From contig NZ_CP089291.1 in assembly GCF_022818495.1 (NCBI RefSeq), positions 921,536-985,535 of the forward strand: 64,000 nucleotides of DNA, in the 5' to 3' direction. Source of the stretch: Fodinisporobacter ferrooxydans. GTDB taxonomy: Bacteria; Bacillota; Bacilli; Tumebacillales; MYW30-H2. The position numbers were made by a program, and so were the translations under genes. Below are positions 1 to 9,034 of this stretch, one piece after another; position 1 is the stretch's first letter, and every line of letters starts with the position of its first letter. The notes under the pieces were generated by a model that saw only the letters and a list, made by a program, of their open reading frames with translations, searched no databases and was not told where the DNA came from.

Positions 1-14
1 ATTGAATGTTGCAT
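1..14 (-). CDS. 5' end of a gene running off the left edge
   Basis: On the minus strand an AGGAGGA box (positions 21-27) lies 6 nt before an ATG at 14-12, followed by codons for Q, H and S before the window ends. The spacing is ideal for a Bacillus-type start, but only a few codons are visible, so no product can be named and the reading frame cannot be tested. Confidence 0.35.
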
Positions 15-122
15 TCAATTTCCTCCTATATTTCGTATACATGTATTCACAGGGAAAAATCCTTTGACACTATAACTTTTAACACTCATATTAATTGCAA
101 AAACAAAACTTCATTGTTTGTA

Positions 123-138
123 TTTTGGTTAACCAAAA
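123..138. promoter_or_regulatory. 16-bp perfect palindrome, candidate operator
   Basis: TTTTGGTTAACCAAAA is perfectly self-complementary. It lies about 110 bp upstream of the probable minus-strand start at the window edge, in AT-rich non-coding DNA (15-427). That stretch also has a short inverted repeat at 1-19 (ATTGAATG/CATTCAAT) and no convincing gene. A dimeric repressor site is a reasonable guess; no regulator is identified. Confidence 0.35.
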
Positions 139-523
139 TCTACCGTTCGCACTACTAACGCAGTGTTAGATTATTTCACACTTTATCTTTCATGACCTAA
201 TCTATTGTAACATTAAATTACGACAAATATCGATGACATTTTTTGTTGAATTTTGTAAAGAATACTTGAACAATGTCGAAAACAATTCCTCACACTATAT
301 ATCTTCGATACAATCCTCGTATTTTAGAGGGAATCATGATCAAAATCCCACAATCAAATTTCGCAACACATTTTCTAAACATGGTTCCATGGTTCATAGC
401 TCACAACAAATGCCCAATACCAATACCCAAGGAGAGTAAGCGCTCAATAAACCGGTGCATGGTCAGCATACTTTAATCATGAGAAAATACCTCCATAAGA
501 GCAAGAAATGGAGGTATAAAGAA

Positions 524-820
524 ATGGACATTAGCGAAAAACAGGCGATAGTGGCTGAATGCAGAGCTAGCGGGATGACCGCAAAAGCATGGTGCGAAGC
601 AAAGGGCATTGAATATCGCCAATATGTTGTATGGGCAACGAAAGTAAATCGAGAAGAGCATCATGCACCGCAACAATGGGCTAATGTAACAATGAAAAAA
701 GATGAGCACATCCCGGACGAAATCCGGCTGACCTGTGGGAAATGGACGATTTGCGTGGTATCTGGGTTCAATCCCATACTGCTTGCTGACTTACTTCGGG
801 TCGTGGATGAAGTATGCTGA
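524..820 (+). CDS. tnpA: IS66 accessory protein TnpA
   Basis: This 98-residue protein is the first of the three IS66 genes. It is a small DNA-binding-type protein whose start (ISEKQAIVAECRASGMTAKAWC) resembles the helix-turn-helix of the IS66 orf1/TnpA family. I chose the ATG at 524 because GGAGG (510-514) precedes it by 9 nt; an upstream in-frame ATG at 455 has no such site. Its stop overlaps the tnpB start (ATGCTGA), suggesting translational coupling. Confidence 0.85.
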   Translation: MDISEKQAIVAECRASGMTAKAWCEAKGIEYRQYVVWATKVNREEHHAPQQWANVTMKKDEHIPDEIRLTCGKWTICVVSGFNPILLADLLRVVDEVC

Positions 821-1176
821 AAGACATCACAAACTATGACGGGATCTACTTGGCCTGCGGAGCTACAGATCTAAGGCTCTCAGTAGACGGCTTGTCCATT
901 ATCGTGAAACAGAAATTCGAAATGGATCCATTCGGAAACTACCTTTTCCTGTTCTGTAACAAAAGCCGAAATCGGCTGAAAGGCCTGAGTTGGGATCGCA
1001 ACGGCTTTGTCCTCTATTATAAGAGACTTGACGGCGCGGGTGCTCGATTCCAGTGGCCCAAAGAGCCGGCTGATGTAAGAACTATAACGATCCGGCAGCT
1101 TCGCCTGCTCATGGAAGGCATGTCCATTGACCCTCCCAAAGGTTTCGGAGAAGTCAAAGCCAGGGACTTCTGCTAA
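814..1176 (+). CDS. tnpB: IS66 accessory protein TnpB
   Basis: This 120-residue protein belongs to the IS66 Orf2-like family. Recognisable family features are the N-terminal LACGATDLRLSVDGL segment, the FLFCNKSRNRLKGLSWDRNGF core and the LYYKRLDGARFQWP-like stretch. It is required for transposition in characterised IS66 elements, though its biochemical role is unclear. It overlaps tnpA by 7 nt and is followed by about 120 non-coding bases before tnpC. Length and motifs are normal. Confidence 0.92.
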   Translation: MLKDITNYDGIYLACGATDLRLSVDGLSIIVKQKFEMDPFGNYLFLFCNKSRNRLKGLSWDRNGFVLYYKRLDGAGARFQWPKEPADVRTITIRQLRLLMEGMSIDPPKGFGEVKARDFC

Positions 1177-1298
1177 GAAAAATACCCCCTCGACATTGCC
1201 GACAATCATTTGTTTTCGGAAACTGACTATCAATGTTCAAATGCATCCATCCCTTGATATTACTCGATTTCCGGGCATTTTTATGGTAAAATTGAGCT

Positions 1299-2888
1299 AT
1301 GAAAACGATCGATTTGGAGAGTCTTTCTCCCGAGATAACTGAATATATTTTAAAACTCGAAACCCAATTACAAGAACAGACGAAAACGGTCGAAGACCAA
1401 AGGATCCGTATCGACCAACTGATGAATATGCTGTCCAACTTTCAAAAAACTCTGTATGGTCAATCCAGCGAAAAAAGTAAGTATGTGTTAGGTGAGGATA
1501 GTCAGCAGCTTTCTCTGTTCAACGAAGCGGAGGCCGAGTCCAATCGTCATACTCCCGAGCCCGATAACGTCTCTGTTTCCGGGCATACTCGAAAAGCCAA
1601 GCGGACAAAGGAAGAAATCGCTGCAAATCTTCCCGTGGTGGAGATCCTTTGTGAGTTGGAAGAAGAAAAACGGGTCTGTGAGGAATGCAGCGGAAACATG
1701 CGGGTGCTTGGCAAAGAAACGGTCCGGGAAGAGTTAGAGATCATCCCGGCCCAGGTAAGGCGGCTTCGCTATGTCCGACAAAGCTATGTCTGCGAAAGCT
1801 GCGAGAAAGAAACGGGCGAAGCGACCATCGTAAAGGCACCCACCCCCGCCCCTGTCATAAAACGGAGTCTTGCTTCAGCATCTACGGTGGCTCATGTCAT
1901 GTATCAGAAATATGTGAATGGCATGCCGCTATACCGACAGGAAAAAGACTGGGCCAATCAGGGGATCATCCTTTCCCGAGCCACTTTAGCCAACTGGGTC
2001 ATTCGAGCTGCAACGGACTGGCTGGTGCCTTTATGGGAGACCATGAAGTCTTATCTCCTGAATCAGGGGGTGATTCACGCAGATGAAACTGTGATCCAGG
2101 TACTCAAAGAGGAAGGGAAGAAACCATCCTCTGATTCGAGAATGTGGGTCTACTGCTCGGGGAATACCGGAGATGCGACAGTGGTGCTGTTTGAATACCA
2201 ACCTACACGATCCGGCGAGCATGCGAGACGGTTTCTGGAAGGCTTTCATGGGTTTTTACAAACCGATGGCTACAGTGGATATGACAAGGTTCCAGAGGTA
2301 ACCCGATGTGGGTGCTGGAGCCACTTGCGCAGGAAATATCAGGAGGCCATGCCCAAGGGTGGAACAGTGGAAGGCTCCGCTGCCGCGGTAGGATTTGAAT
2401 ACTGCAACCGATTGTTTGCCATCGAGAGGGATTTGGCACAGCTCTCTCCGGAAAAACGGAAACAACAGCGTCAGGAACGCTCCAAACCCGTTCTTGAGGC
2501 GTATTGGTCATGGCTCGAAACCGTAAACCCTCTTAAAGGTTCCAAACTGGCAGAGGCTATTACCTATTCTATTAACCAAAAAACGTCGCTGAATACGTTT
2601 CTGGAAGATGGGCGCATTGAATTGTCCAATAATCGAGCCGAGAATGCCATCCGGCCCTTTGTCATCGGAAGAAAGGGATGGTTATTTGCTGATACGAAAA
2701 AAGGAGCACAAGCAAGTGCAGTTGTCTATAGCATTGTAGAAACGGCAAAAGCGAATCAACTCAATGTTTATATGTATCTCGTACATATCTTCAGTAAAAT
2801 GCCAGGGTTAGACTTCAAGAGCAATCCATCGCTTCTAGAAGATTTGATGCCTTGGTCGCAAAATCTGCCAAACTACTGCCGCAACTAA
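1299..2888 (+). CDS. tnpC: IS66 family transposase TnpC
   Basis: This 529-residue DDE transposase catalyses IS66 movement. From the N-terminus it shows a coiled-coil leader (residues about 10-60), a zinc-finger region with paired cysteines (CEECSG near 126 and CESCEKE near 165), and the catalytic core. Likely acidic residues are in HADETVIQV, FLQTDGYSGY and the LSNNRAENAIRPF segment. The C-terminal IS66_C segment runs from about residue 480 to the end. The frame is uninterrupted and of family-typical length, and the stop is followed at once by the right inverted repeat region. Confidence 0.95.
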   Translation: MKTIDLESLSPEITEYILKLETQLQEQTKTVEDQRIRIDQLMNMLSNFQKTLYGQSSEKSKYVLGEDSQQLSLFNEAEAESNRHTPEPDNVSVSGHTRKAKRTKEEIAANLPVVEILCELEEEKRVCEECSGNMRVLGKETVREELEIIPAQVRRLRYVRQSYVCESCEKETGEATIVKAPTPAPVIKRSLASASTVAHVMYQKYVNGMPLYRQEKDWANQGIILSRATLANWVIRAATDWLVPLWETMKSYLLNQGVIHADETVIQVLKEEGKKPSSDSRMWVYCSGNTGDATVVLFEYQPTRSGEHARRFLEGFHGFLQTDGYSGYDKVPEVTRCGCWSHLRRKYQEAMPKGGTVEGSAAAVGFEYCNRLFAIERDLAQLSPEKRKQQRQERSKPVLEAYWSWLETVNPLKGSKLAEAITYSINQKTSLNTFLEDGRIELSNNRAENAIRPFVIGRKGWLFADTKKGAQASAVVYSIVETAKANQLNVYMYLVHIFSKMPGLDFKSNPSLLEDLMPWSQNLPNYCRN

Positions 2889-3030
2889 CACATTCCATAT
2901 AATAAGCGAATCACCGGTACAACTACTGTATCGGTTTTTATTTTTCAATGCGCCTTTTTATTGAGCGCTTACCAAGGAGACAGCAAACAGAGAATCCTTT
3001 TTGATCCTTCCCGCGGTTATCAAATGCATA

Positions 3031-3061
3031 AAAACTCCCTTAAGATCAACACTTAAGGGAG
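3031..3061 (-). terminator. Rho-independent terminator of the SLH protein gene
   Basis: A perfect 10-bp stem (CTCCCTTAAG/CTTAAGGGAG, 3035-3044 and 3052-3061) with a 7-nt loop is followed on the minus strand by a T-rich run. It lies about 85 bp beyond the stop of the minus-strand gene ending at 3145. The IS66 element inserted just past it. Confidence 0.8.
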
Positions 3062-3144
3062 GCTGAAAACTGGTATCTTCAATAGGGTACTTTCTTTAAA
3101 TGTTTCTTAATGGTGTTGTCTTTTATATCTTAATTTATTAAATC

Positions 3145-5082
3145 TTACTTGTTCAACGCTCTGACGATCATTGTCGCAGCTTCTGCGCGTGTTGCGTTGG
3201 CTTGCGGCTTAAATGTGTTGTCAGGATAGCCGGATACTACGTTGTTTTCTACCAGTGTTTCGATAGAAGAAACTGCCCAGCTGGAAATCGATGCTTGGTC
3301 TTTATAGATGATTGGATTATTGGTTGCCTGAAGCTTCAAGGCGTTTTCCATCATCACTGCCATTTGTTCCCGCGTGATCGGATTGTCCGGTCCAAATGTC
3401 GCAGAATTATAGCCGTTTACGATGCCGTAATAAGCGGCTGTTGCAATTGCATCTTTCGCCCAGTGATTGGCTGTGTCGCTGAAGACCTTGCCGTTTTGCG
3501 GCTTCAGATTCAGCGCCTTTACCAATACTTCCGCAAACTCGGCTCTGGTGATGTTTTGATCTGGTTTAAATGTGCCGTCCGGATAGCCGCTGATCGCTCC
3601 CAAAGAAACCAATTTGTCGATGTATGGTTGCGCCCAGTTCCCTTTTACATCCGAGAAAGTTTCTTGCGGCTGATTTGGAGCGTTTTTCGCAGTCGCAAGT
3701 ACGGCGAACTTCGTGAAATGCTGCACTGTACCGCTCACTTTGCCATTTGCGAGATCCGGTGTTACGTTATCCAGTTCCACCCATTGACCGGTCGCATCAT
3801 TGTACCAGTAGAGACCTACGTTGTATTTGCTGGTATCCACTTTTGACGTATCAAAAGGCAATGTAATGGTCACCGGAGAGCTGAATGTGCCGTCTTTGTC
3901 TTTGGTAATGTCAAAAACGTTGCTGACCAGCATACTGTTCGCAGGAACTGTAAAGCCGGATGTATCCGTAATTTGATTTACCGTTACATTTATATCGCTT
4001 GCAAAAGCATTTGGCGGAACATGGATCGTTGCACCGTTTAATGTAACAGTTCCACCGTTTGTAGCACTAATGATTGCGGAATTGGATTGGATGCTTCCAC
4101 CGCCGCCAGATGATGAGGAGGAACTGGAAGTTTTATTAGTATAACTGACGAACTCTGTAAAGTGTTTTGTCCAGATGGCCAAATCGTTGCCGACGGAAAT
4201 ATCTCCTTCTGAATCATAAGCCAAAGCATCGCCTGCTGCCTGGTTATCCGCAGATAAAACGTTTGTAATCGGAGTAAATACGCCGTTGATAATATATCCG
4301 GCAGATTTGCCGGCCTGTCCGGGAAGCAGAAGCCGAACAGCATGGTCAAATGTTAATCGGACATTCGGCGAACCCACTTCAACTGCCGCATTCACATTTG
4401 CATTACTGACACTGACACCTGTTACTACTGTCGGCAATTCGATCTTTCCATCCCAGCCTGCAGGTGCAGTAATTTTTGTTCCGCTTGGGATGGACAGTTG
4501 AATCGATCCAAGGGAAGAAGAGCTAGTGGCTGTAACTTGCGGCAACGTAGCCACCTCTTGGCCGTTGCTTGCAGTGATCAGTTGGCTCAAATCCACTGTA
4601 GCAGGTTGACTCAGTCCTGGTTGAACAGTAATCGTCGTTGGTTGATTTGATAGTGTCACGGTTGGGTTATTCGGTGTAATCGTGGTAGTTGTTTCATCAC
4701 CGCTGCCGCTATCACCGCCGCCAGTAGTCGGCGAATAAATAAATGTAGCCGTTTGCGGCGATGCAACGCCTGTACCGCCTACCGTTACTTGATAGGTTGC
4801 CCCTTGAATTGGATTTTTCAAAGGGAATTCAAAACTAAAACTGCCATTCGCATCACTTGTTTTTTGATTGATATAATCTAGCGCTCCAGTGGAATCCATT
4901 ACTTTTATCGTAATCTGATCAGCCGTTTGCGAGCTGATGATTCCGTCGACTTGCACTTGATTGTTGCTATCAACCGTTACCGGCTGCAAATTGATAGAAT
5001 TGATGGCAGCAGCAAACGCGGATGTACTCATAACGCTTGCCGCCATCAATGCGATTGAAACAGATGTTAATAGCTTCTTCAT
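3145..5082 (-). CDS. Secreted surface protein with three C-terminal SLH domains
   Basis: The 645-residue product has a Sec signal peptide (MKKLLTSVSIAL... ending near SAFAA). Next come an Ig-like segment (about 25-110), a Gly/Ser/Thr linker, a beta-rich middle and a ZU5-like segment (about 345-460). Three SLH repeats occupy about 473-645, each with the pattern FSD...WA...I...GI..GY.DGTF.P...ITRAE. SLH domains normally bind pyruvylated secondary cell-wall polymer, so the protein is probably anchored at the cell surface. I placed the start at 5082, where GGAAGGGAGAAG precedes the ATG; an in-frame start at 5112 would put a charged stretch before the signal peptide. Function of the N-terminal half is unknown. 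Confidence 0.9.
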   Translation of the reverse strand: MKKLLTSVSIALMAASVMSTSAFAAAINSINLQPVTVDSNNQVQVDGIISSQTADQITIKVMDSTGALDYINQKTSDANGSFSFEFPLKNPIQGATYQVTVGGTGVASPQTATFIYSPTTGGGDSGSGDETTTTITPNNPTVTLSNQPTTITVQPGLSQPATVDLSQLITASNGQEVATLPQVTATSSSSLGSIQLSIPSGTKITAPAGWDGKIELPTVVTGVSVSNANVNAAVEVGSPNVRLTFDHAVRLLLPGQAGKSAGYIINGVFTPITNVLSADNQAAGDALAYDSEGDISVGNDLAIWTKHFTEFVSYTNKTSSSSSSSGGGGSIQSNSAIISATNGGTVTLNGATIHVPPNAFASDINVTVNQITDTSGFTVPANSMLVSNVFDITKDKDGTFSSPVTITLPFDTSKVDTSKYNVGLYWYNDATGQWVELDNVTPDLANGKVSGTVQHFTKFAVLATAKNAPNQPQETFSDVKGNWAQPYIDKLVSLGAISGYPDGTFKPDQNITRAEFAEVLVKALNLKPQNGKVFSDTANHWAKDAIATAAYYGIVNGYNSATFGPDNPITREQMAVMMENALKLQATNNPIIYKDQASISSWAVSSIETLVENNVVSGYPDNTFKPQANATRAEAATMIVRALNK

Positions 5083-5163
5083 TGATCTTCTCCCTTCCTT
5101 TAATAGCCCCACGATAGCGAAAGGCCATCGTGGGGAATTCCCATTGCGATATTCGAGTTATGA

Positions 5164-6570
5164 TTAAGGGCTTGGGATTTGTACCACATTTGATAATGGC
5201 TGCTGTGTTGTGTTGAAAAGATCTGTGCCATCCCAAACGAACGCTTTCACTGTATAACCCGTAACATCAGAAGGAAGTGTAAATCCTGCATTAAAGTTTT
5301 CTGTTGCTCCTGCTGCCACATTTTTTGACAAGAAAGAAACGCTTTGCATCGTTCCCTGACTATCATACAAAGCAACAATGAGTATCGCCTGTTGATCTGT
5401 TGTTTGATTATTTGTTACCGTAGAAGTTGCCTCGAGCAATCCGCCTGGTGCAAGACTTGTAACAGCTGCATTGTTTTCTTTAAATGTTGTCGAAACGGTA
5501 AAATTGTTTGTTACAACGTTCGTTACATGTACAGTGAATGTGACCGGAACCGTATTGAAACCATCATACACATCTGCGGTTACTGTTGTAGTACCTGCAC
5601 CAACCGGTGTGATTAGAATGTCATGCATAGAACTTACTGTTACATTTGCAACACCCGGTACATCATACGTAGCATTTGCAACCATCAACATGTCGCCGTC
5701 ACTGTCTGTCGCCAAAGCAGTCACCGGTACTGTTGCCGAACCGCCGCCAACCGTTAAATATACATCTTGGACTACATTTGGAGTCGGAGCTGGATTCGCT
5801 TGAGTTGATGATTGTGTTGTGATTGTGATCGGTGTTAAAGGTCCCACATTTCCTGCAGCATCAAATGCCGCAACGGAGAATGTATATTGGGTATTTGCCG
5901 TTAACCCGGTTGCATCATACAGATACACATTATTGGCAACTGTTTGAATTAAATAATTGTCTTGATACACATAATATCCTACAACACCTACGTTATCTGT
6001 TGCTGTACCCCAGTCCAACTGAACACTTGTTTGTGTTAAGTTGCTATAAGTAATACCGGATACTGTTGTTGGTGCTTGTGTGTCTGCCATCGGTGGTTGA
6101 CCGACTTTAAAATAAAATATAGATGTTTGGCTGACGGACGTATCATACGAACTGTCATAGACTTGAGCTGTAACAGTAGTGTCAGCATTAATGACGATAG
6201 GAGTCGTATACAACGTTCCTGAGAAAGTGTAAGTGGAACCAGATACAGTAATAGGGGCTGTCCCATCAGTAGTATAGTAGACATCTCCACTTACACCACT
6301 CAATGATACACTTGCACCCGATTTTACGTAGATCGTGTCGCCATTATTAAACACATTACCTGTAACCGCGTTGCCGCCGCTATCTTGGGCAGCGTACACA
6401 TCACTGGCCACCGTTACACTTGCAGTCGGACTCGCAGGCGCACCGGTTGCTGCCAAAGCCGCCATCGACTGCAAAGCCGCAATCGGTACGAGTGCAAATA
6501 CCATAAGAACCACTAGCATGAAAGACAAAAATTTTCTTTGATTTCTTGCATTGACTGTGTGACCTGACAA
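5164..6570 (-). CDS. Secreted fibronectin type III / Big-domain protein
   Basis: The product is about 468 residues: a hydrophobic export signal (FLSFMLVVLMVFALVPIAAL), a chitobiase-like beta segment (about 50-160), and a fibronectin type III domain (about 165-255, with TTVSGITYSNLTQTSV and YDATGLTANTQYTFSV). A cadherin/Big-like repeat and a C-terminal beta domain follow. I favour the TTG start at 6570, because AGGGAGG lies 8 nt upstream; an in-frame ATG at 6702 has no evident ribosome binding site. It sits directly upstream of the SLH protein gene on the same strand with about 80 bp between them. It is probably an extracellular adhesion or cell-wall-associated protein, with no catalytic motif seen. 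Confidence 0.75.
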   Translation of the reverse strand: MSGHTVNARNQRKFLSFMLVVLMVFALVPIAALQSMAALAATGAPASPTASVTVASDVYAAQDSGGNAVTGNVFNNGDTIYVKSGASVSLSGVSGDVYYTTDGTAPITVSGSTYTFSGTLYTTPIVINADTTVTAQVYDSSYDTSVSQTSIFYFKVGQPPMADTQAPTTVSGITYSNLTQTSVQLDWGTATDNVGVVGYYVYQDNYLIQTVANNVYLYDATGLTANTQYTFSVAAFDAAGNVGPLTPITITTQSSTQANPAPTPNVVQDVYLTVGGGSATVPVTALATDSDGDMLMVANATYDVPGVANVTVSSMHDILITPVGAGTTTVTADVYDGFNTVPVTFTVHVTNVVTNNFTVSTTFKENNAAVTSLAPGGLLEATSTVTNNQTTDQQAILIVALYDSQGTMQSVSFLSKNVAAGATENFNAGFTLPSDVTGYTVKAFVWDGTDLFNTTQQPLSNVVQIPSP

Positions 6571-6671
6571 ATTCCAAACCTCCCTAGAAAAAATGATTTC
6601 ACCACTCCTTAGCCAAATTAAGATTTTCTCTCCACCCATCCCTTCTCTCTCAATGGATACATTGCTGCCTG

Positions 6672-6775
6672 TGCCAATTGGCATCCAGCAGCAGTAAAAC
6701 AAGCAAATATGTAAAAGACCCTTGTTTTACTGCCGCTAGACAAAAAAGTTTTTGGCCAACAGCGGTAAAACAAAA
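6672..6775 (-). promoter_or_regulatory. Inverted-repeat cluster in the leader of the fibronectin-type gene
   Basis: A 12-bp palindrome TGCCAATTGGCA (6672-6683) is followed by a perfect 13-bp inverted repeat GCAGTAAAACAAG/CTTGTTTTACTGC (6691-6703 and 6721-6733). A third, diverged copy, GCGGTAAAACAAAAG, lies at 6761-6775. The cluster is about 100 bp upstream of the start at 6570 and could be an operator array or a folded leader. I do not recognise it as a known riboswitch. Confidence 0.4.
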
Positions 6776-7381
6776 GATCAAATCTTGGCAATCGAGAAGA
6801 AAGACTCTAGTATTTCAACATATAAAGCACGTTGTGAATCCGTCGTGTGAAAATCTGATCCTATAAAACTACTTAACTTTTGGAAACGCATAGTTTGCTG
6901 CACATAACTCAAGCTGCACGTTGCATAGTTCCATACGAAAATAAATATTCGTGCGCAACTGAACGCCACCGGATTCGAAAATTCGATGGCATCGATCCGT
7001 AAGCAATCATTTAACATTCACCATTGATAATCGTGTTGAAACTACGAACAACAAGCAACTTATGTAACTCTAGTAAATTATACTATGCAATTCTAAAATT
7101 TACTATATTTTCCGCAATATATTAAGGTATAGTTTTCCATGCATGTAAAATACGCAATTTAAATTTAGGAAACCTGAATCTTACACCACATTTCTATCAG
7201 ATTTCTATAGTTCTATAGTAATTTATCGAGAAATCTATTTATATAGTAGAGACATTTATATGCACGTACATCTATGATTAAAATGTCACATTATGTTTGC
7301 ACTCTGGAGCATATGTTTTAAGAATAAATTATGCTATGCTGGAGGATAGATGGAATCTTCCTTTTTGGCAGGTGAAAACGA
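6776..7381. other. AT-rich intergenic region
   Basis: About 600 bases lie between the divergent fibronectin-type and coiled-coil genes. The DNA is AT-rich with no convincing gene. It should hold both promoters; a TATAAT-like box for the minus strand is visible near 7078-7083, but without a clear -35 partner. Confidence 0.5.
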
Positions 7382-7789
7382 ATGTCCAACGAACGCATGG
7401 AAACCATGCTTAGTCAGCTTATTCAGATGGTCGGCAGCATGCGGAAAGAAATGAGCGAAAAATTTGAAGAGGTTCATGCTCGGTTCGAAGATATGGATGC
7501 AAGATTCGAAGGTATCGATGCAAGATTTGAAAGTATTGATGCTAAGTTCGAAGGTATCGATAAAAGATTTGAGAGTATCGATGCTAAGTTCGAAGGTATC
7601 GATAAAAGACTTGAGAGTATTGATGCTAAATTCAACCAGATTATGGTTGATCAACAGGACATGAAAGAAGACATCTCCTGGATCAAAGACAAGGTCATGG
7701 ATACAAATGAGACGGTAACGATTCTCGTACAAAAAGTCGGGCTGCACGATATCGCGATTGAGAAGATTAAGCGGAAGTTGATGGATTGA
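7382..7789 (+). CDS. Heptad-repeat coiled-coil protein
   Basis: This 135-residue protein is almost entirely helical. Residues about 30-85 consist of 7-residue units of the form ARFEGID/AKFEGID/KRFESID, repeated about eight times, a perfect heptad register for a long coiled coil. A 42-bp unit is duplicated nearly exactly (about 7530-7615). There is no signal peptide or membrane segment, so it is probably cytoplasmic. AGGTG lies 7 nt before the ATG. Similar proteins are usually annotated as hypothetical; no function is assigned. Repeat number may vary between strains. Confidence 0.75.
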   Translation: MSNERMETMLSQLIQMVGSMRKEMSEKFEEVHARFEDMDARFEGIDARFESIDAKFEGIDKRFESIDAKFEGIDKRLESIDAKFNQIMVDQQDMKEDISWIKDKVMDTNETVTILVQKVGLHDIAIEKIKRKLMD

Positions 7790-7889
7790 ATATGTTCCAC
7801 CATTTCACCCAGAGTTTCTGGTTTTGGCGTGATTGGCGATAATCGTATTGACCTCTGATTTGACAGGTTCAACCGTTGTTGAGCCGGGT

Positions 7890-8318
7890 CTAATCTGTAA
7901 TAGCTTTGATCGCTAATAAATGAAATCGAATAAACTCCAAAATACTATACAAATCTTGATGTTGAGAATTAGGCAGTCGATCTTTTCCATGCAAAATCAA
8001 GTGTTTGGCTGGATGTACATGATAAGGCTCTGTGGCTGTTTGATAAGCGGGGTTTAGATGTACTTCCGAATGAAATTTAAGAATTTCTTTTTCATTCTTT
8101 GCAACCCAATCGTAATAGTAAAAATCGATGTAAAAGCCATTATTTCGTGCTAATAAACGCTCTGTAATATACAATTTGGAATCGTCCATAAATCTGATTG
8201 TTTTTCTCTGAAATGATATCGAACTTTTTTGTCCAGTACCATCACCATCTTTGATGTTGTAAATGATATCTCCAAACTCTTTCAGTAAAAAAGTGAAATT
8301 AGACGGTGGTAAACTCAT
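7890..8318 (-). CDS. TumE/DUF6516-like putative toxin
   Basis: The product is about 142 residues. Its second half (FYYYDWV..NEKEILKFHSEVH...TEPYHVHP...LYSILEFIRF) resembles the TumE-type toxin family, in which an aromatic-rich strand precedes an H-x-H segment and a C-terminal helix. The ATG at 8318 overlaps the end of the upstream helix-turn-helix gene by 20 nt, the usual layout of a coupled antitoxin-toxin pair. I judged by eye, so the family assignment is moderate; an uncharacterised partner protein is the alternative. Confidence 0.55.
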   Translation of the reverse strand: MSLPPSNFTFLLKEFGDIIYNIKDGDGTGQKSSISFQRKTIRFMDDSKLYITERLLARNNGFYIDFYYYDWVAKNEKEILKFHSEVHLNPAYQTATEPYHVHPAKHLILHGKDRLPNSQHQDLYSILEFIRFHLLAIKAITD

Positions 8319-9012
8319 CGGGATCCTCCCTGGCAACTTTACGCAATAAATATCTCCATTCTTGTGCATCTCGTGCTTCTTCTGTTGAAAGATCAGACTT
8401 TACTCCAAGAGTTTTATAATACTCCCCACCATATTTTGTTTCAAAAAACAAAATGGAATCTACCAACTCTTTGTATGCTTCCATTGGTGTTGCTTCACGG
8501 ATTACATGTTTCTTTTTTTCTTCTTCGTACATGGCAACTACATCTTTGATGGTCATACGTTCGCCCCTCGAAGATGTATAGATAGCATGTTCCGATATTC
8601 GTACTTGTTTAAAACGGCCCGATTTTTCCACAGGTTGTATTCTGCCTTGATTAATCCAATTGTTAATCGTTTGAACAGATACTCCAAAAAAGGTTGCCAA
8701 ATCCCCTGTGGTATACACTTTTGCATACTCTAATTCATTCGTTGCCACATCCACTACATGAACCAACATTTGTTCCAACGCTTGTTTCATAGCACGGCGA
8801 ACTTCTTCCGTATTTTCACACTCCAAGATATTGATATTATGTAGATTTGCTGTTGTAAAAACGTCGGATTTTGGGGAAGTTTTTGCAACGTAGTTGGCAA
8901 ATGCCATAAAAAAATACCGCGCCTTATCCATATCTGTTTTATCATTTAGAATCATTGCTGAAATCTTTTTTGCCTCTTCAATTGCTAGTTGTTTTTGTTG
9001 CAAATTCAACAT
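8299..9012 (-). CDS. Helix-turn-helix protein, putative antitoxin of the pair
   Basis: This 237-residue protein has a central MerR/excisionase-type helix-turn-helix (YTTGDLATFFGVSVQTINNWINQGRIQPV, about residues 103-130) followed by a wing-like RFKQVRISEHAIY. The N-terminal third is helical and of unknown role. The start is the ATG at 9012, 6 nt after GAGGTG; a GTG at 9021 lies inside that site and is unlikely. It is the first gene of a two-gene unit with the TumE-like protein. As in other modules of this kind, the DNA-binding partner probably neutralises the toxin and represses the shared promoter (inference). Confidence 0.7.
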   Translation of the reverse strand: MLNLQQKQLAIEEAKKISAMILNDKTDMDKARYFFMAFANYVAKTSPKSDVFTTANLHNINILECENTEEVRRAMKQALEQMLVHVVDVATNELEYAKVYTTGDLATFFGVSVQTINNWINQGRIQPVEKSGRFKQVRISEHAIYTSSRGERMTIKDVVAMYEEEKKKHVIREATPMEAYKELVDSILFFETKYGGEYYKTLGVKSDLSTEEARDAQEWRYLLRKVAREDPDEFTTV

Positions 9013-9034
9013 AAAAAACACCTCTCATACCCCC

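Larger units (their letters stand above)
436..2972 (+). mobile_element. Complete IS66-family insertion sequence
   Basis: The element is 2,537 bp. Its ends are perfect 16-bp inverted repeats beginning GTAAGCGCTC (436-451 and 2957-2972), and the GTAA start is typical of IS66. The 8-bp sequence CAAGGAGA is duplicated immediately outside both ends (428-435 and 2973-2980), the target duplication length expected for this family. It carries the standard tnpA-tnpB-tnpC set, all open, so it is probably active or only recently silenced. It landed between AT-rich non-coding DNA and the terminator of the neighbouring SLH gene and interrupts no recognisable gene. Confidence 0.95.

Noticed and set aside
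7496-7640. Repetitive DNA as a possible CRISPR-like array
   Set aside because: Repeat units are contiguous multiples of 21 bp without spacers and encode a coiled coil in frame. No cas gene is present.
7334-7747. A 137-codon minus-strand frame opposite the coiled-coil gene
   Set aside because: Its repeats only mirror the heptad repeat DNA on the plus strand. The plus-strand frame has a ribosome site and realistic composition.
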